Source: an uncultured Bdellovibrio sp.
GTDB lineage: Bacteria; Bdellovibrionota; Bdellovibrionia; Bdellovibrionales; Bdellovibrionaceae
Direction: 5' to 3'
Assembly: GCA_946482355.1 (NCBI GenBank)
Contig: CAMLRE010000168.1
Location: 1 to 5,560 of the forward strand
DNA: 5,560 nucleotides
Made by a program: the position numbers and the translations under genes. The stretch's first letter is position 1. Each line of letters starts with the position of its first letter. The notes beneath the pieces were generated by a model. The model did not search any database, was not told the DNA's origin, and saw nothing but the letters and a program-made list of their open reading frames with translations. Positions 1-5,505 of the stretch are shown here, piece after piece.

Positions 1-376
1 ATTTTGTTTATCATCAGGTTATTTCGATGCCTACTACAACAAAGCTTGCCAGGTTCGCCGTTTATTAAGAAATCAATACGACGAAGCGTTTGCCAAATGT
101 GATGCGATTATTTCGCCAGTAACTACAACTCCGCAATTTAAAATCGGTACTCGCGTATATGATCCATTAAAGATGTACTTAAATGATATCTTTACCACAT
201 CGACTAACTTAGCTGGTCTTCCGGGTATGAGTGTTCCGTTTGGATTAACTTCTGATGGGTTTCCGATCGGTATTCAATTAACAGGACATCACTTTCAAGA
301 ACAAAAAATTCTAAATGTTGCTTACGCTTTAGAACAAAACTCTCCGGTGAAAGGAAAAACTCCAAGTGTCTACTAG
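1..376 (+). CDS. gatA: GatA, amidase subunit of the GatCAB tRNA amidotransferase (3' end only)
   Basis: C-terminal 124 codons of the glutaminase/amidase subunit of GatCAB, read from base 2 to the TAG at 374-376; the start lies outside the window. GatA hydrolyses glutamine and passes ammonia to GatB, which amidates Glu-tRNA(Gln) or Asp-tRNA(Asn) in the cytoplasm. The visible part carries family-typical segments in the right order: SSGYFDAYYNKA followed by a VRRLL helix, an ISPVTTTPQFKIG strand/loop, DPLKMYLNDIFT, then NLAGLPGMSVPFG and GFPIGIQLTG, which close the amidase fold. The Lys-Ser-Ser catalytic triad is upstream and cannot be checked. gatB starts 11 nt before this stop codon, so the two are translationally coupled. 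The identity is secure from these motifs and from the adjacent gatB. Confidence 0.96.
   Translation, partial: FCLSSGYFDAYYNKACQVRRLLRNQYDEAFAKCDAIISPVTTTPQFKIGTRVYDPLKMYLNDIFTTSTNLAGLPGMSVPFGLTSDGFPIGIQLTGHHFQEQKILNVAYALEQNSPVKGKTPSVY
351..356 (+). promoter_or_regulatory. Shine-Dalgarno of gatB, inside gatA
   Basis: AAGGAA lies 9 nt before the GTG at 366. It supports the GTG as the real gatB start, because the next in-frame ATG is at codon 52, past conserved GatB sequence. Confidence 0.7.
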
Positions 377-1814
377 TCATCCTTCATTTCGTGGTTTTGA
401 AGCTGTTATCGGTATTGAAGTGCATGTGCAGTTAAAAACTGATTCAAAAATTTTCTCTGCCGATGCCACAACTTTTGATTCGGCTGATAACGAAAACACA
501 TCGCCAGTTTCTGTGGGCATGCCGGGAACATTACCTGTCTTAAATAAAAAAGCGATCGAATACGCGATTAAAACGGGTTTAGCGTTAGGTTGTAACATTC
601 GTAAAAAATCAGTGTTCTCACGTAAAAATTATTTCTACCCAGATCTTCCAAAAGGTTACCAAATCTCTCAGTACGATGAACCGATCTGCGAAAAAGGATC
701 GATTCAATTCGAAGTTGAAGGCAAAACTAAAACTGTAGGTATTACTCGCGCTCATTTAGAAGAAGATGCGGGTAAATCAACTCACTTTGGCCAATACACT
801 TTAATTAACTATAACCGCGCTGGTATTCCGCTACTTGAAATCGTCTCTGAACCAGAAATGCATTCACCAGCTGAAGCAGCTGAATACTGCAGATCCATCA
901 GATCGATCGTGCGTTATCTTGAAGTCTGTGACGGAAACTTAGAAGAAGGATCTCTTCGCTGTGATTGTAACGTTTCGGTTCGCCCTGTCGGTGAAAAAAA
1001 ATTCGGAACTAAAGTTGAATTAAAAAATATCAACTCATTCCGCTTTGTGGAAAAAGCTGTTGAATACGAAATTCACCGCCAAATCGATGCTATCGAAAAT
1101 AAAGAAAAAATTGTTCAAGAAACAAGATTATACGATCCAGATAAAAACCGCACTTTTACAATGCGTACAAAAGAAGATGCGCAAGATTACCGTTATTTTC
1201 CAGATCCAGATTTATTGCCCATTATCGTGACTGACACGCAATTATCACAGATCAAAAAAGAATTACCTGAACTTCCGTTAATTCGCGCGGCTCGTTTTGT
1301 TAAAGACATGCAGCTATCAACACACGATGCGCACTTATTAACTGAAGAGCGCGATTTAGCTGATTATTTCGAAGCGACTGGTAAAACTTGCGGCAACTAT
1401 AAAGCGGCTGCAAACTGGATTATCACCGAGCTATTACGTGAGTTAAACGACGCTAAACTTTCTGTAAGCCAATCAAAAGTCAACGCCCAAAATTTAGCAG
1501 CCTTAATCTCAGAAGTTGATAAAGGCACAATCTCTGGAAAAATTGCGAAAACAGTTTTTAAAGAGATGTGGGATTCTGGTTCAACTCCGGCTGACATCAT
1601 CAAAGCTAAAGGTTTAGTGCAAGTTTCTGATCCGGGTGAAATTGAAAAAATCGTGGCTGATGTTTTAGCGGCAAACCCTGATCAAGTAGCTGAGTTTAAA
1701 GCCGGTAAAGATAAAGTGGTCGGCTTCTTCGTTGGAGCGATCATGAAAGCTTCAAAAGGTAAAGCAAACCCTGGCTTAGTGAATGAAATTTTAATGAAGA
1801 AGTTGAAGGAATAA
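366..1814 (+). CDS. gatB: GatB, kinase/amidotransferase subunit of GatCAB
   Basis: Aspartyl/glutamyl-tRNA amidotransferase subunit B: it phosphorylates the side chain of mischarged Glu-tRNA(Gln) or Asp-tRNA(Asn) and amidates it with ammonia channelled from GatA. The 482 residues are the usual full length. Start is GTG, giving MSTSHPSFRGFEAVIGIEVH. The cradle domain (about 10-300) has VIGIEVHVQL (14-23), YPDLPKGYQISQYD (91-104), HLEEDAGKSTH (130-140), NYNRAGIPLLEIVSEP (148-163), EEGSLRCDCNVSVRP (193-207) and DYRYFPDPDLLP (274-285). H20, E133 and E158 align by a constant offset of 8 with the metal-site residues H12, E125 and E150 of Staphylococcus aureus GatB, so the active site looks intact. 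A helical region and the YqeY-like tail follow, ending in GKANPGLVNEILMKKL. gatC is not in the window; it is commonly found just upstream of gatA. The gene overlaps gatA by 11 nt and is 3 nt from the next gene. Confidence 0.98.
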   Translation: MSTSHPSFRGFEAVIGIEVHVQLKTDSKIFSADATTFDSADNENTSPVSVGMPGTLPVLNKKAIEYAIKTGLALGCNIRKKSVFSRKNYFYPDLPKGYQISQYDEPICEKGSIQFEVEGKTKTVGITRAHLEEDAGKSTHFGQYTLINYNRAGIPLLEIVSEPEMHSPAEAAEYCRSIRSIVRYLEVCDGNLEEGSLRCDCNVSVRPVGEKKFGTKVELKNINSFRFVEKAVEYEIHRQIDAIENKEKIVQETRLYDPDKNRTFTMRTKEDAQDYRYFPDPDLLPIIVTDTQLSQIKKELPELPLIRAARFVKDMQLSTHDAHLLTEERDLADYFEATGKTCGNYKAAANWIITELLRELNDAKLSVSQSKVNAQNLAALISEVDKGTISGKIAKTVFKEMWDSGSTPADIIKAKGLVQVSDPGEIEKIVADVLAANPDQVAEFKAGKDKVVGFFVGAIMKASKGKANPGLVNEILMKKLKE

Positions 1815-1817
1815 AAA

Positions 1818-2729
1818 ATGAAATTAGCCAGTCTTGATTTAGGTTCAAATACTTTTTTGTGTCTTGTTTCTGAAATAGAAAATCAAAAAGTCACAAAAAT
1901 TTATTCCGACGAAGTCGAGATGGTTAGACTTGGCCAAGGTTTATCGGCCAGCAAAAAATTTCATCCTGATGCGCTAATCAGAGCTAAAAACACACTGACA
2001 AATTTTAGAAAAACATTAGATCGCGAAAAGCCAGAAGCTATTTTAGCTATGGCCACATCAGCGGCCCGCGACGCCGAAAATAAAGAAGAGCTTTTTAAAA
2101 TCTGCAAAGACTTAAATATTCCGTTAGAAATTATTCCCGGCGAAAAAGAAGCTGAAATCACTTATCGTGGTGCTGTATCTGGTTTAAAAACCGCAGGTTC
2201 AAGATTAGTTGTTGATATTGGCGGTGGATCAACTGAATTTATTTTTGGCGAAGATCAAAAAATCTTAGCCGGAAAAAGTTTAGATATCGGCTGTGTGCGC
2301 TTAACAGAAAAATTTATTTCTGTTCAACCAACGCCCCAGGCTGAAATTGATAAATTACAAAACTTTATTCGTGAACAATTACAACAAATCATTAAACTGG
2401 CTCCGCAAATGCCAAAAGAAATTCTGGCTGTCGCTGGAACACCAACAACCATTGCTCAGGTTGAACTGGGTGGTTTTGATGCGGCAAAAATCGATGGCTA
2501 TGTTTTAACTGAACAAGGACTTGAGACCTGGCTAAAAAAATTAACCGGCCTGTCGGTTGCAGAAAAAATCGCCCTCGGTTATCCCGAAGGTCGTGCTGAT
2601 GTGATCATTGTTGGCGTTATCACTTTACTTGAAACGTTAAAAGCTTTTAACCTTAAAGAGTTAACAGTTTCAACGCGAGGAGTTCGTTATGGTGTCGCAC
2701 TTGAATTGGCGAAACGTTTTAATACTTAG
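1818..2729 (+). CDS. ppx: Ppx/GppA-family phosphatase, short form
   Basis: Exopolyphosphatase / guanosine pentaphosphate phosphohydrolase family, ASKHA (actin-like) fold, 303 residues. Seen in the sequence: the N-terminal phosphate-1 motif SLDLGSNTF (5-13, D7), the ATSAARDAENKEEL segment (79-92), GEKEAEITYRGAVSG (108-122) and the glycine-rich VVDIGGGSTEF loop (131-141). E111 sits where the catalytic glutamate (E121) of Escherichia coli Ppx is expected. The second half has AGTPTTIAQVELGG (206-219), the GRADVIIVG helix (258-266) and a terminal VSTRGVRYGVALEL. The protein stops after the two actin-like subdomains, so it lacks the C-terminal HD-like domain of the roughly 500-residue enterobacterial enzymes and resembles the roughly 300-residue class. 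Whether it prefers polyphosphate or pppGpp cannot be read from the sequence; the symbol ppx is a family label. The ATG is preceded by GAAGGA (1805-1810) at 7-nt spacing. Co-transcription with gatB is very likely. Confidence 0.93.
   Translation: MKLASLDLGSNTFLCLVSEIENQKVTKIYSDEVEMVRLGQGLSASKKFHPDALIRAKNTLTNFRKTLDREKPEAILAMATSAARDAENKEELFKICKDLNIPLEIIPGEKEAEITYRGAVSGLKTAGSRLVVDIGGGSTEFIFGEDQKILAGKSLDIGCVRLTEKFISVQPTPQAEIDKLQNFIREQLQQIIKLAPQMPKEILAVAGTPTTIAQVELGGFDAAKIDGYVLTEQGLETWLKKLTGLSVAEKIALGYPEGRADVIIVGVITLLETLKAFNLKELTVSTRGVRYGVALELAKRFNT
2677..2682 (+). promoter_or_regulatory. Shine-Dalgarno of the DUF192 gene, inside ppx
   Basis: GAGGAG stands 6 nt before the ATG at 2689, within the coding sequence of the phosphatase gene. 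It supports the start that gives a 41-nt overlap and a complete signal peptide. Confidence 0.75.
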
Positions 2730-3165
2730 TTTATTTTTTACATTTCAAGTATTTGCCGGACCTCAAAGCACAACTCCAAAAGTTAAATTCGACAAACAAC
2801 AGATCCAGATCGGATCAAAAAAAATTACGGTAGAAATCGCAAAAACACGTGAACAACACGAATACGGTTTAATGTTTCGCGAAAAACTGGCTCCAGATAG
2901 CGGAATGTTATTTATTTTTGATGAAGAAATGCCTTTAAGCTTCTGGATGAAAAATACTTATATCGATTTACAAATCGCTTACATCGGTAAAGATAAAAAA
3001 ATCATCGACATTATCGACATGAAGGGCACTTCAGCAATGCAAACTGATTTTCCATCATACCCTAGTTCAAAGCCGGCGATGTACGCGCTTGAAATGAATA
3101 AAGGTTGGTATACAAAAAACCGCATTAAAATCGGGGACTTGTTGGTTTTACCGAAGGCTCAGTAA
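2689..3165 (+). CDS. Secreted DUF192-family protein
   Basis: 158-residue exported protein. Residues 1-23 form a signal peptide: a short N-region with one Arg, a hydrophobic core LILSLFFTFQVF, and a probable signal peptidase I site VFA|GPQ; no lipobox is present. The mature part is a nearly complete DUF192 domain (about 45-155) with the family hallmarks: TREQHEYGLMFREKL, a GMLFIFDEEMPLSFWMKNT block (72-90), IDLQIAYIGKDKKIIDI, the SYPSSKPAMYALEMNKGW block (123-140), and KIGD. The molecular function of this family is not established, so none is given. The family is often exported, in agreement with the signal peptide. It overlaps the phosphatase gene by 41 nt in another frame and is probably the last gene of the gatAB-ppx operon. 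No convincing intrinsic terminator follows. Confidence 0.9.
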   Translation: MVSHLNWRNVLILSLFFTFQVFAGPQSTTPKVKFDKQQIQIGSKKITVEIAKTREQHEYGLMFREKLAPDSGMLFIFDEEMPLSFWMKNTYIDLQIAYIGKDKKIIDIIDMKGTSAMQTDFPSYPSSKPAMYALEMNKGWYTKNRIKIGDLLVLPKAQ

Positions 3166-3238
3166 ACATTCCCCACCTTAGTCCAGTCTAAGACAACTTT
3201 CGTCTCGTCTAGCTTTCAAAGTGATCATTACATCTGCT

Positions 3239-3267
3239 TTGCTGCAACACATTCCGTGTGCTGTAAT
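3239..3267 (+). promoter_or_regulatory. Candidate sigma70 promoter of the envelope-protein gene
   Basis: A -35-like TTGCTG (3239-3244, 3/6 to TTGACA) and a -10-like TGTAAT (3262-3267, 5/6 to TATAAT) are separated by exactly 17 bp. Transcription would start near 3274, giving a leader of about 50 nt that ends in GAGGAT, 6 nt before the ATG at 3327. The -35 is weak, so this is a candidate only. It is the best promoter-like pair I see in the 161-nt gap between the two + strand genes. Confidence 0.4.
3244..3261 (+). repeat. Small inverted repeat in the promoter spacer
   Basis: GCAACAC and GTGTGC form arms around a 5-nt centre (ATTCC), pairing over 6 bp with one bulged A. The repeat exactly fills the spacer of the candidate promoter, a place where a regulator could bind. 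The short length and imperfect symmetry make chance quite possible. Confidence 0.3.
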
Positions 3268-3326
3268 ATTAATGTAGAAAGTAAAGACTTCGAGTCGCAA
3301 TTATTTTCAAGGATGAGGATAAAAAT

Positions 3327-4865
3327 ATGAAAAAACTGTTATTGGTTTTAGCAGCACTTGGCCTTATGGCTCAATTTTCTGCGTGTACTGCGAACAAAGC
3401 ACAAGATGATGCTGAATTCGTAGAAAATGCTGACGTAGATAAAATTGAAGCTGAAGAGCCTGCATTAGATGATGGTAGCTCACAAGCTGCAAACACAGCT
3501 CCGGAGCAAAATTTATCAACTGATAGTTCATTAGAAGCAGCGCTTGGCGAAGCACCAGCTGATACAACAGCTTCAAATGACAACTTATCATTAGATGCAG
3601 CACCACAAGATCCTCCTCCAACAGATATCGCAGCAGCTCCAACATTAGATGAAAGCTCATTACAAGCTCCTCCATCTGATGTACCGGCTGAACCACCTGC
3701 AGATTCTTTAGCTGCCAGTGATTTACCTCCACAAGATTTAAGCTTAGATGATCCAAATGCAACAGCACCGGCTGATGATGGTTTATCTGCTGCTATGAAC
3801 GAAACACCAACAGAATCTCCGCAAGATCCTCCTGCTACGGCGATGACTCCTCCTCCGACAGAACAAGCTCCGGCTGAAACAGCTCCAATTGCTGACGTAA
3901 AACCGACAACTGGATCTGCTGGAACAACTTCGTTGAAAAAAGTTTCTGACGCTGTTCCTTACGCTTTCGGTGATGGTTTCGTAAATACAATTTACATTGC
4001 CCGCCCGAAAGAAAAATTAAAAGACATCAGCATGACGATCTACGGATCTGATAAAACAAAAGAGCTTAAAAAAATTAACTCATTCTTAAAAGCTCGTGCC
4101 CCTCGCGCTGGTGATAAAATTGCTTACGTTTCTCCAAATCGTCCGACAGATTCTTCTAAAACAATTTCGTATTACGAAGATACTGGTATGATTCCTGAAA
4201 CTTATGTGGCTCAAAAAGGTGATAACTTAAGAAAAGTTTCTAAAAAACTTTTAGGTTATGACAACGCTTGGAAAGAAGTTTGGTCTACAAACGCTATCGA
4301 GTCGAAAACGAAATTAGCTGAAGGTGAAACTTTCAAATACTGGAAATCACCGGCTTCAATCACTCCTCCAGCAACAACAGCAGCAGCTGAAGTTCCAAAA
4401 ACTCCAGAAGCAGCCGTTAACAATATCGTGGCAAACAACCCGGCACCTCCTGCGCCTCCAGCTGAGATGACGCCGCCGCCACAACCGGCAATGAACGATC
4501 TTCCGCCTCCTCCTCCGCAAGCTGATCTTCCACCGCCTCCAGCAGACCCAATGGCCGCAAACACGGCTCCTGCTGATCCGGCACTAGATGCAGCAATGCC
4601 GCCTCCTCCTCCACCGGATGATTCACAATTTGCTCAAACTCCTCCTCCTCCGCCGCCAGAAGATAAACCTTCTAAAGCTCCAGCGATGGAAGAAGGTGGC
4701 GAAGAAATGGCTGCCGAAGGTGGTAACGACGATATGATGACAATGCTAGGAATCGGGGTTTTATTATTCGGTGCTTTAGCGTTCGTTCTTGTTAAACGTA
4801 AAAAAGCTCAGGCGAGCAGATCTCACGGTAACGATGCTCAAATGGGTGAAGGATTAGGAACTTAA
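3327..4865 (+). CDS. Envelope protein: lipoprotein-type signal, two LysM-like modules, proline-rich linkers, C-terminal membrane anchor
   Basis: 512 residues; I do not recognise a named gene. Order of parts: signal peptide 1-19 (MKKLLLVLAA core) followed by the only cysteine, C20, in the context QFSAC. This is lipobox-like although Phe at -3 is atypical. Residues 25-200 are an acidic Ala/Pro/Ser/Asp linker made of loosely repeated units (LSLDAAPQDPPPTD, PQDLSLDDP, ESPQDPP). Two LysM-like modules follow: about 218-268 (IYIARPKEKLKDISMTIYG...LKKIN...GDKIAYV) and about 290-338 (YVAQKGDNLRKVSKKLLG...WKEVWSTN...EGETFKYW); the second is clearer. Residues 342-447 are polyproline-rich, with runs of 4 to 6 prolines. 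A Gly/Glu stretch (454-466) leads into one transmembrane helix (about 470-489), then KRKK and a 19-residue polar tail. LysM modules usually bind peptidoglycan, so a cell-wall-contacting tether or scaffold of the periplasm is the likely role (inference). FimV-like proteins share LysM plus a membrane helix but carry a large cytoplasmic part absent here. Shine-Dalgarno GAGGAT at 3315-3320. Apparently monocistronic. Confidence 0.85.
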   Translation: MKKLLLVLAALGLMAQFSACTANKAQDDAEFVENADVDKIEAEEPALDDGSSQAANTAPEQNLSTDSSLEAALGEAPADTTASNDNLSLDAAPQDPPPTDIAAAPTLDESSLQAPPSDVPAEPPADSLAASDLPPQDLSLDDPNATAPADDGLSAAMNETPTESPQDPPATAMTPPPTEQAPAETAPIADVKPTTGSAGTTSLKKVSDAVPYAFGDGFVNTIYIARPKEKLKDISMTIYGSDKTKELKKINSFLKARAPRAGDKIAYVSPNRPTDSSKTISYYEDTGMIPETYVAQKGDNLRKVSKKLLGYDNAWKEVWSTNAIESKTKLAEGETFKYWKSPASITPPATTAAAEVPKTPEAAVNNIVANNPAPPAPPAEMTPPPQPAMNDLPPPPPQADLPPPPADPMAANTAPADPALDAAMPPPPPPDDSQFAQTPPPPPPEDKPSKAPAMEEGGEEMAAEGGNDDMMTMLGIGVLLFGALAFVLVKRKKAQASRSHGNDAQMGEGLGT

Positions 4866-4888
4866 ATCCTCTCTACAAATGAAAAATA

Positions 4889-4927
4889 AAAAAGGCTTGG
4901 TGATGAACCAGGCCTTTTTCTTTTTTT
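4889..4927. terminator. Bidirectional intrinsic terminator between convergent genes
   Basis: Stem arms 4889-4900 (AAAAAGGCTTGG) and 4908-4919 (CCAGGCCTTTTT) form 12 bp with one G-U wobble around a 7-nt loop, TGATGAA. On the + strand the 3' side runs into TTTTTCTTTTTTT (4915-4927). On the - strand the A-rich left flank (4882-4893) becomes a T-tract. It lies 23 nt after the envelope-protein stop and 22 nt past the PilZ stop, so it can end both transcripts. Confidence 0.9.
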
Positions 4928-4949
4928 AAATTTAATTTTATAAAAAATC

Positions 4950-5312
4950 TTACGCTGCTTTTTTCAGGATGCCATCTAAGATACCACGGTGGCCCATGCG
5001 TTTTGTTTCCACGAAATAAATTAAATCATCAACGATTTGCACGTCGCGATTATTTTGTGGCAAGAATTTAACTCCAGCTCCCAAAGAATTTTTCCACACG
5101 ATTTGTGCGGTAATCTTTCTTTCACGTTGAGCTACAACGAAAGTTAAATTAATTTTTTCTTCAACACGTAAATCATGGTTAGCTAATTCTAAAAAAGCTC
5201 CTGATAAACTAATGTTTCTAAGCACAGCTACTGAATCTTGTCTTGCATAGCTTCTTCTAAAACTAACATCTAAATGTAGCGGCGTTCTAGGTGCCGGGGT
5301 CATTGTATCCAC
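4950..5312 (-). CDS. PilZ-domain protein, small single-domain type
   Basis: 120-residue cytoplasmic protein without signal peptide or membrane helix. PilZ domains are the common bacterial receptors for cyclic di-GMP, often acting on motility or envelope processes. Seen: FRRSYAR (18-24), containing R20-x-x-x-R24, then LRNISLSGAFLEL (31-43) with N33-x-S35-x-x-G38, strands KINLTFVV and KITAQIVWKNSLGAGVKFL (66-84), and a C-terminal helix NNRDVQIVDDLIYFVE. The two motifs are the PilZ c-di-GMP signature, but only 8 residues separate them, fewer than the roughly 20 or more usual. Ligand binding is therefore uncertain and the RxxxR match may be partly fortuitous. The start is GTG with AAGGAG 7 nt upstream (5320-5325, complement); the ATG three codons later is too far from that Shine-Dalgarno. 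Convergent with the envelope-protein gene, sharing its terminator; single-gene unit. Confidence 0.85.
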   Translation of the reverse strand: MDTMTPAPRTPLHLDVSFRRSYARQDSVAVLRNISLSGAFLELANHDLRVEEKINLTFVVAQRERKITAQIVWKNSLGAGVKFLPQNNRDVQIVDDLIYFVETKRMGHRGILDGILKKAA

Positions 5313-5383
5313 TGTGATACTCCTTGTTTAGATACGTGGTTTCGGTTCCTCAAAGCTGAAGTCCGGGTGGTCCGCATACCTGT
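5313..5383 (-). promoter_or_regulatory. PilZ leader: GGA-rich, foldable 5' UTR with Shine-Dalgarno
   Basis: On the - strand this leader contains GGA at 5383-5385 (at its edge), 5371-5373, 5362-5364, 5347-5349 and in the Shine-Dalgarno (5321-5323). Arms GGTATGCGG (5372-5380) and CCACGTATC (5331-5339) can pair over 8 of 9 positions (two wobbles, one C-A mismatch), with an inner CGG/CCG helix. The Shine-Dalgarno AAGGAG (5320-5325) lies just outside the stem. Multiple GGA motifs with one overlapping the ribosome site is the typical layout of a CsrA/RsmA target; this is inference. It does not match a riboswitch class I know. Confidence 0.4.
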
Positions 5384-5389
5384 CCTCTT

Positions 5390-5417
5390 TTATCGGGATA
5401 AGTGCTTGAAAGATTTA
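5390..5417 (-). promoter_or_regulatory. FliA (sigma28)-like promoter of the PilZ gene
   Basis: Reading the - strand: TAAATCTT (5410-5417), 12 nt, CCCGATAA (5390-5397). The enterobacterial FliA consensus is TAAAGTTT-N11-GCCGATAA, so the boxes match 6/8 and 7/8 with a spacer one base longer. A start near 5382-5385 would give a leader of about 70 nt before the GTG at 5312. The near-complete CCGATAA box at a suitable distance makes this the best promoter for the gene. Confidence 0.55.
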
Positions 5418-5443
5418 GAGTTTTTCTCTTTTTGAGACGATAA
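5416..5443 (+). promoter_or_regulatory. Second FliA-like promoter, divergent, pointing out of the window
   Basis: On the + strand: TAGAGTTT (5416-5423, 7/8 to TAAAGTTT), 12 nt, GACGATAA (5436-5443, 7/8 to GCCGATAA). The spacer is again 12. Its -35 box overlaps the opposite promoter's -35 box by 2 bp. It would transcribe toward a gene beyond base 5560 with a leader of more than 110 nt. The T-rich context raises the chance of a random match, hence moderate confidence. Confidence 0.4.
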
Positions 5444-5466
5444 AAATGTTCCATGTTTCAAATTGA

Positions 5467-5495
5467 TTGACTTTATTTAGGGTCGCAGCGATATT
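5467..5495 (+). promoter_or_regulatory. Possible sigma70 promoter for a gene beyond the right edge
   Basis: TTGACT (5467-5472, 5/6 to TTGACA), 17 bp, GATATT (5490-5495, 4/6 to TATAAT). The region to 5560 is AT-rich and ends with AGGAG (5553-5557), which could be the Shine-Dalgarno of a gene starting just outside the window. No coding sequence is seen between 5313 and 5560. Confidence 0.3.
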
Positions 5496-5505
5496 TTAAA
5501 AATAT
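5491..5505. repeat. 15-bp AT-only palindrome
   Basis: Perfect arms ATATTTT and AAAATAT around a single A, overlapping the -10 of the candidate outward sigma70 promoter. It could be an operator or simply AT-rich upstream DNA. Confidence 0.3.

Noticed and set aside
1045..1230. 61-residue frame inside gatB on the + strand
   Set aside because: Out-of-frame shadow rich in Lys and Ile with no family resemblance, fully inside a conserved gatB region.
3186..3212. Near-palindrome GTCTAAGAC and a possible CTA(A)GAC/GTCTAG hairpin after the DUF192 gene
   Set aside because: The arms are only 4 to 6 bp, there is a long loop and a bulge, and no T-tract follows, so it is not a convincing intrinsic terminator or operator.
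3282..3310. TAAAGACT as a FliA -35 for the envelope-protein gene
   Set aside because: No CCGATAA-like box occurs 11 to 12 nt downstream.
3364..3768. Open frames on the - strand opposite the Ala/Pro-rich linker (134 and 70 residues)
   Set aside because: They mirror the low-complexity codon pattern of the + strand gene, have Leu/His- or Ser/Ala-biased compositions with no domain, and no Shine-Dalgarno was evident.
4256..4626. Gly-rich and Glu/Leu-rich open frames on the - strand opposite the polyproline tract
   Set aside because: Polyproline codons read backwards give long Gly-rich or Glu-rich frames. They are shadows of the envelope-protein gene.
5313..5400. c-di-GMP (GEMM) riboswitch in the PilZ leader
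   Set aside because: The PilZ context suggests it, but the leader lacks the conserved GEMM core segments and tetraloop-receptor pattern, and is shorter than that class.
5418..5437. Alternating CTC-AAAAA-GAG-AAAAA-CTC on the - strand, able to form alternative small hairpins
   Set aside because: The stems are only 3 to 4 bp and the segment lies upstream of the predicted transcript start; it is more simply explained as part of the overlapping promoter elements.
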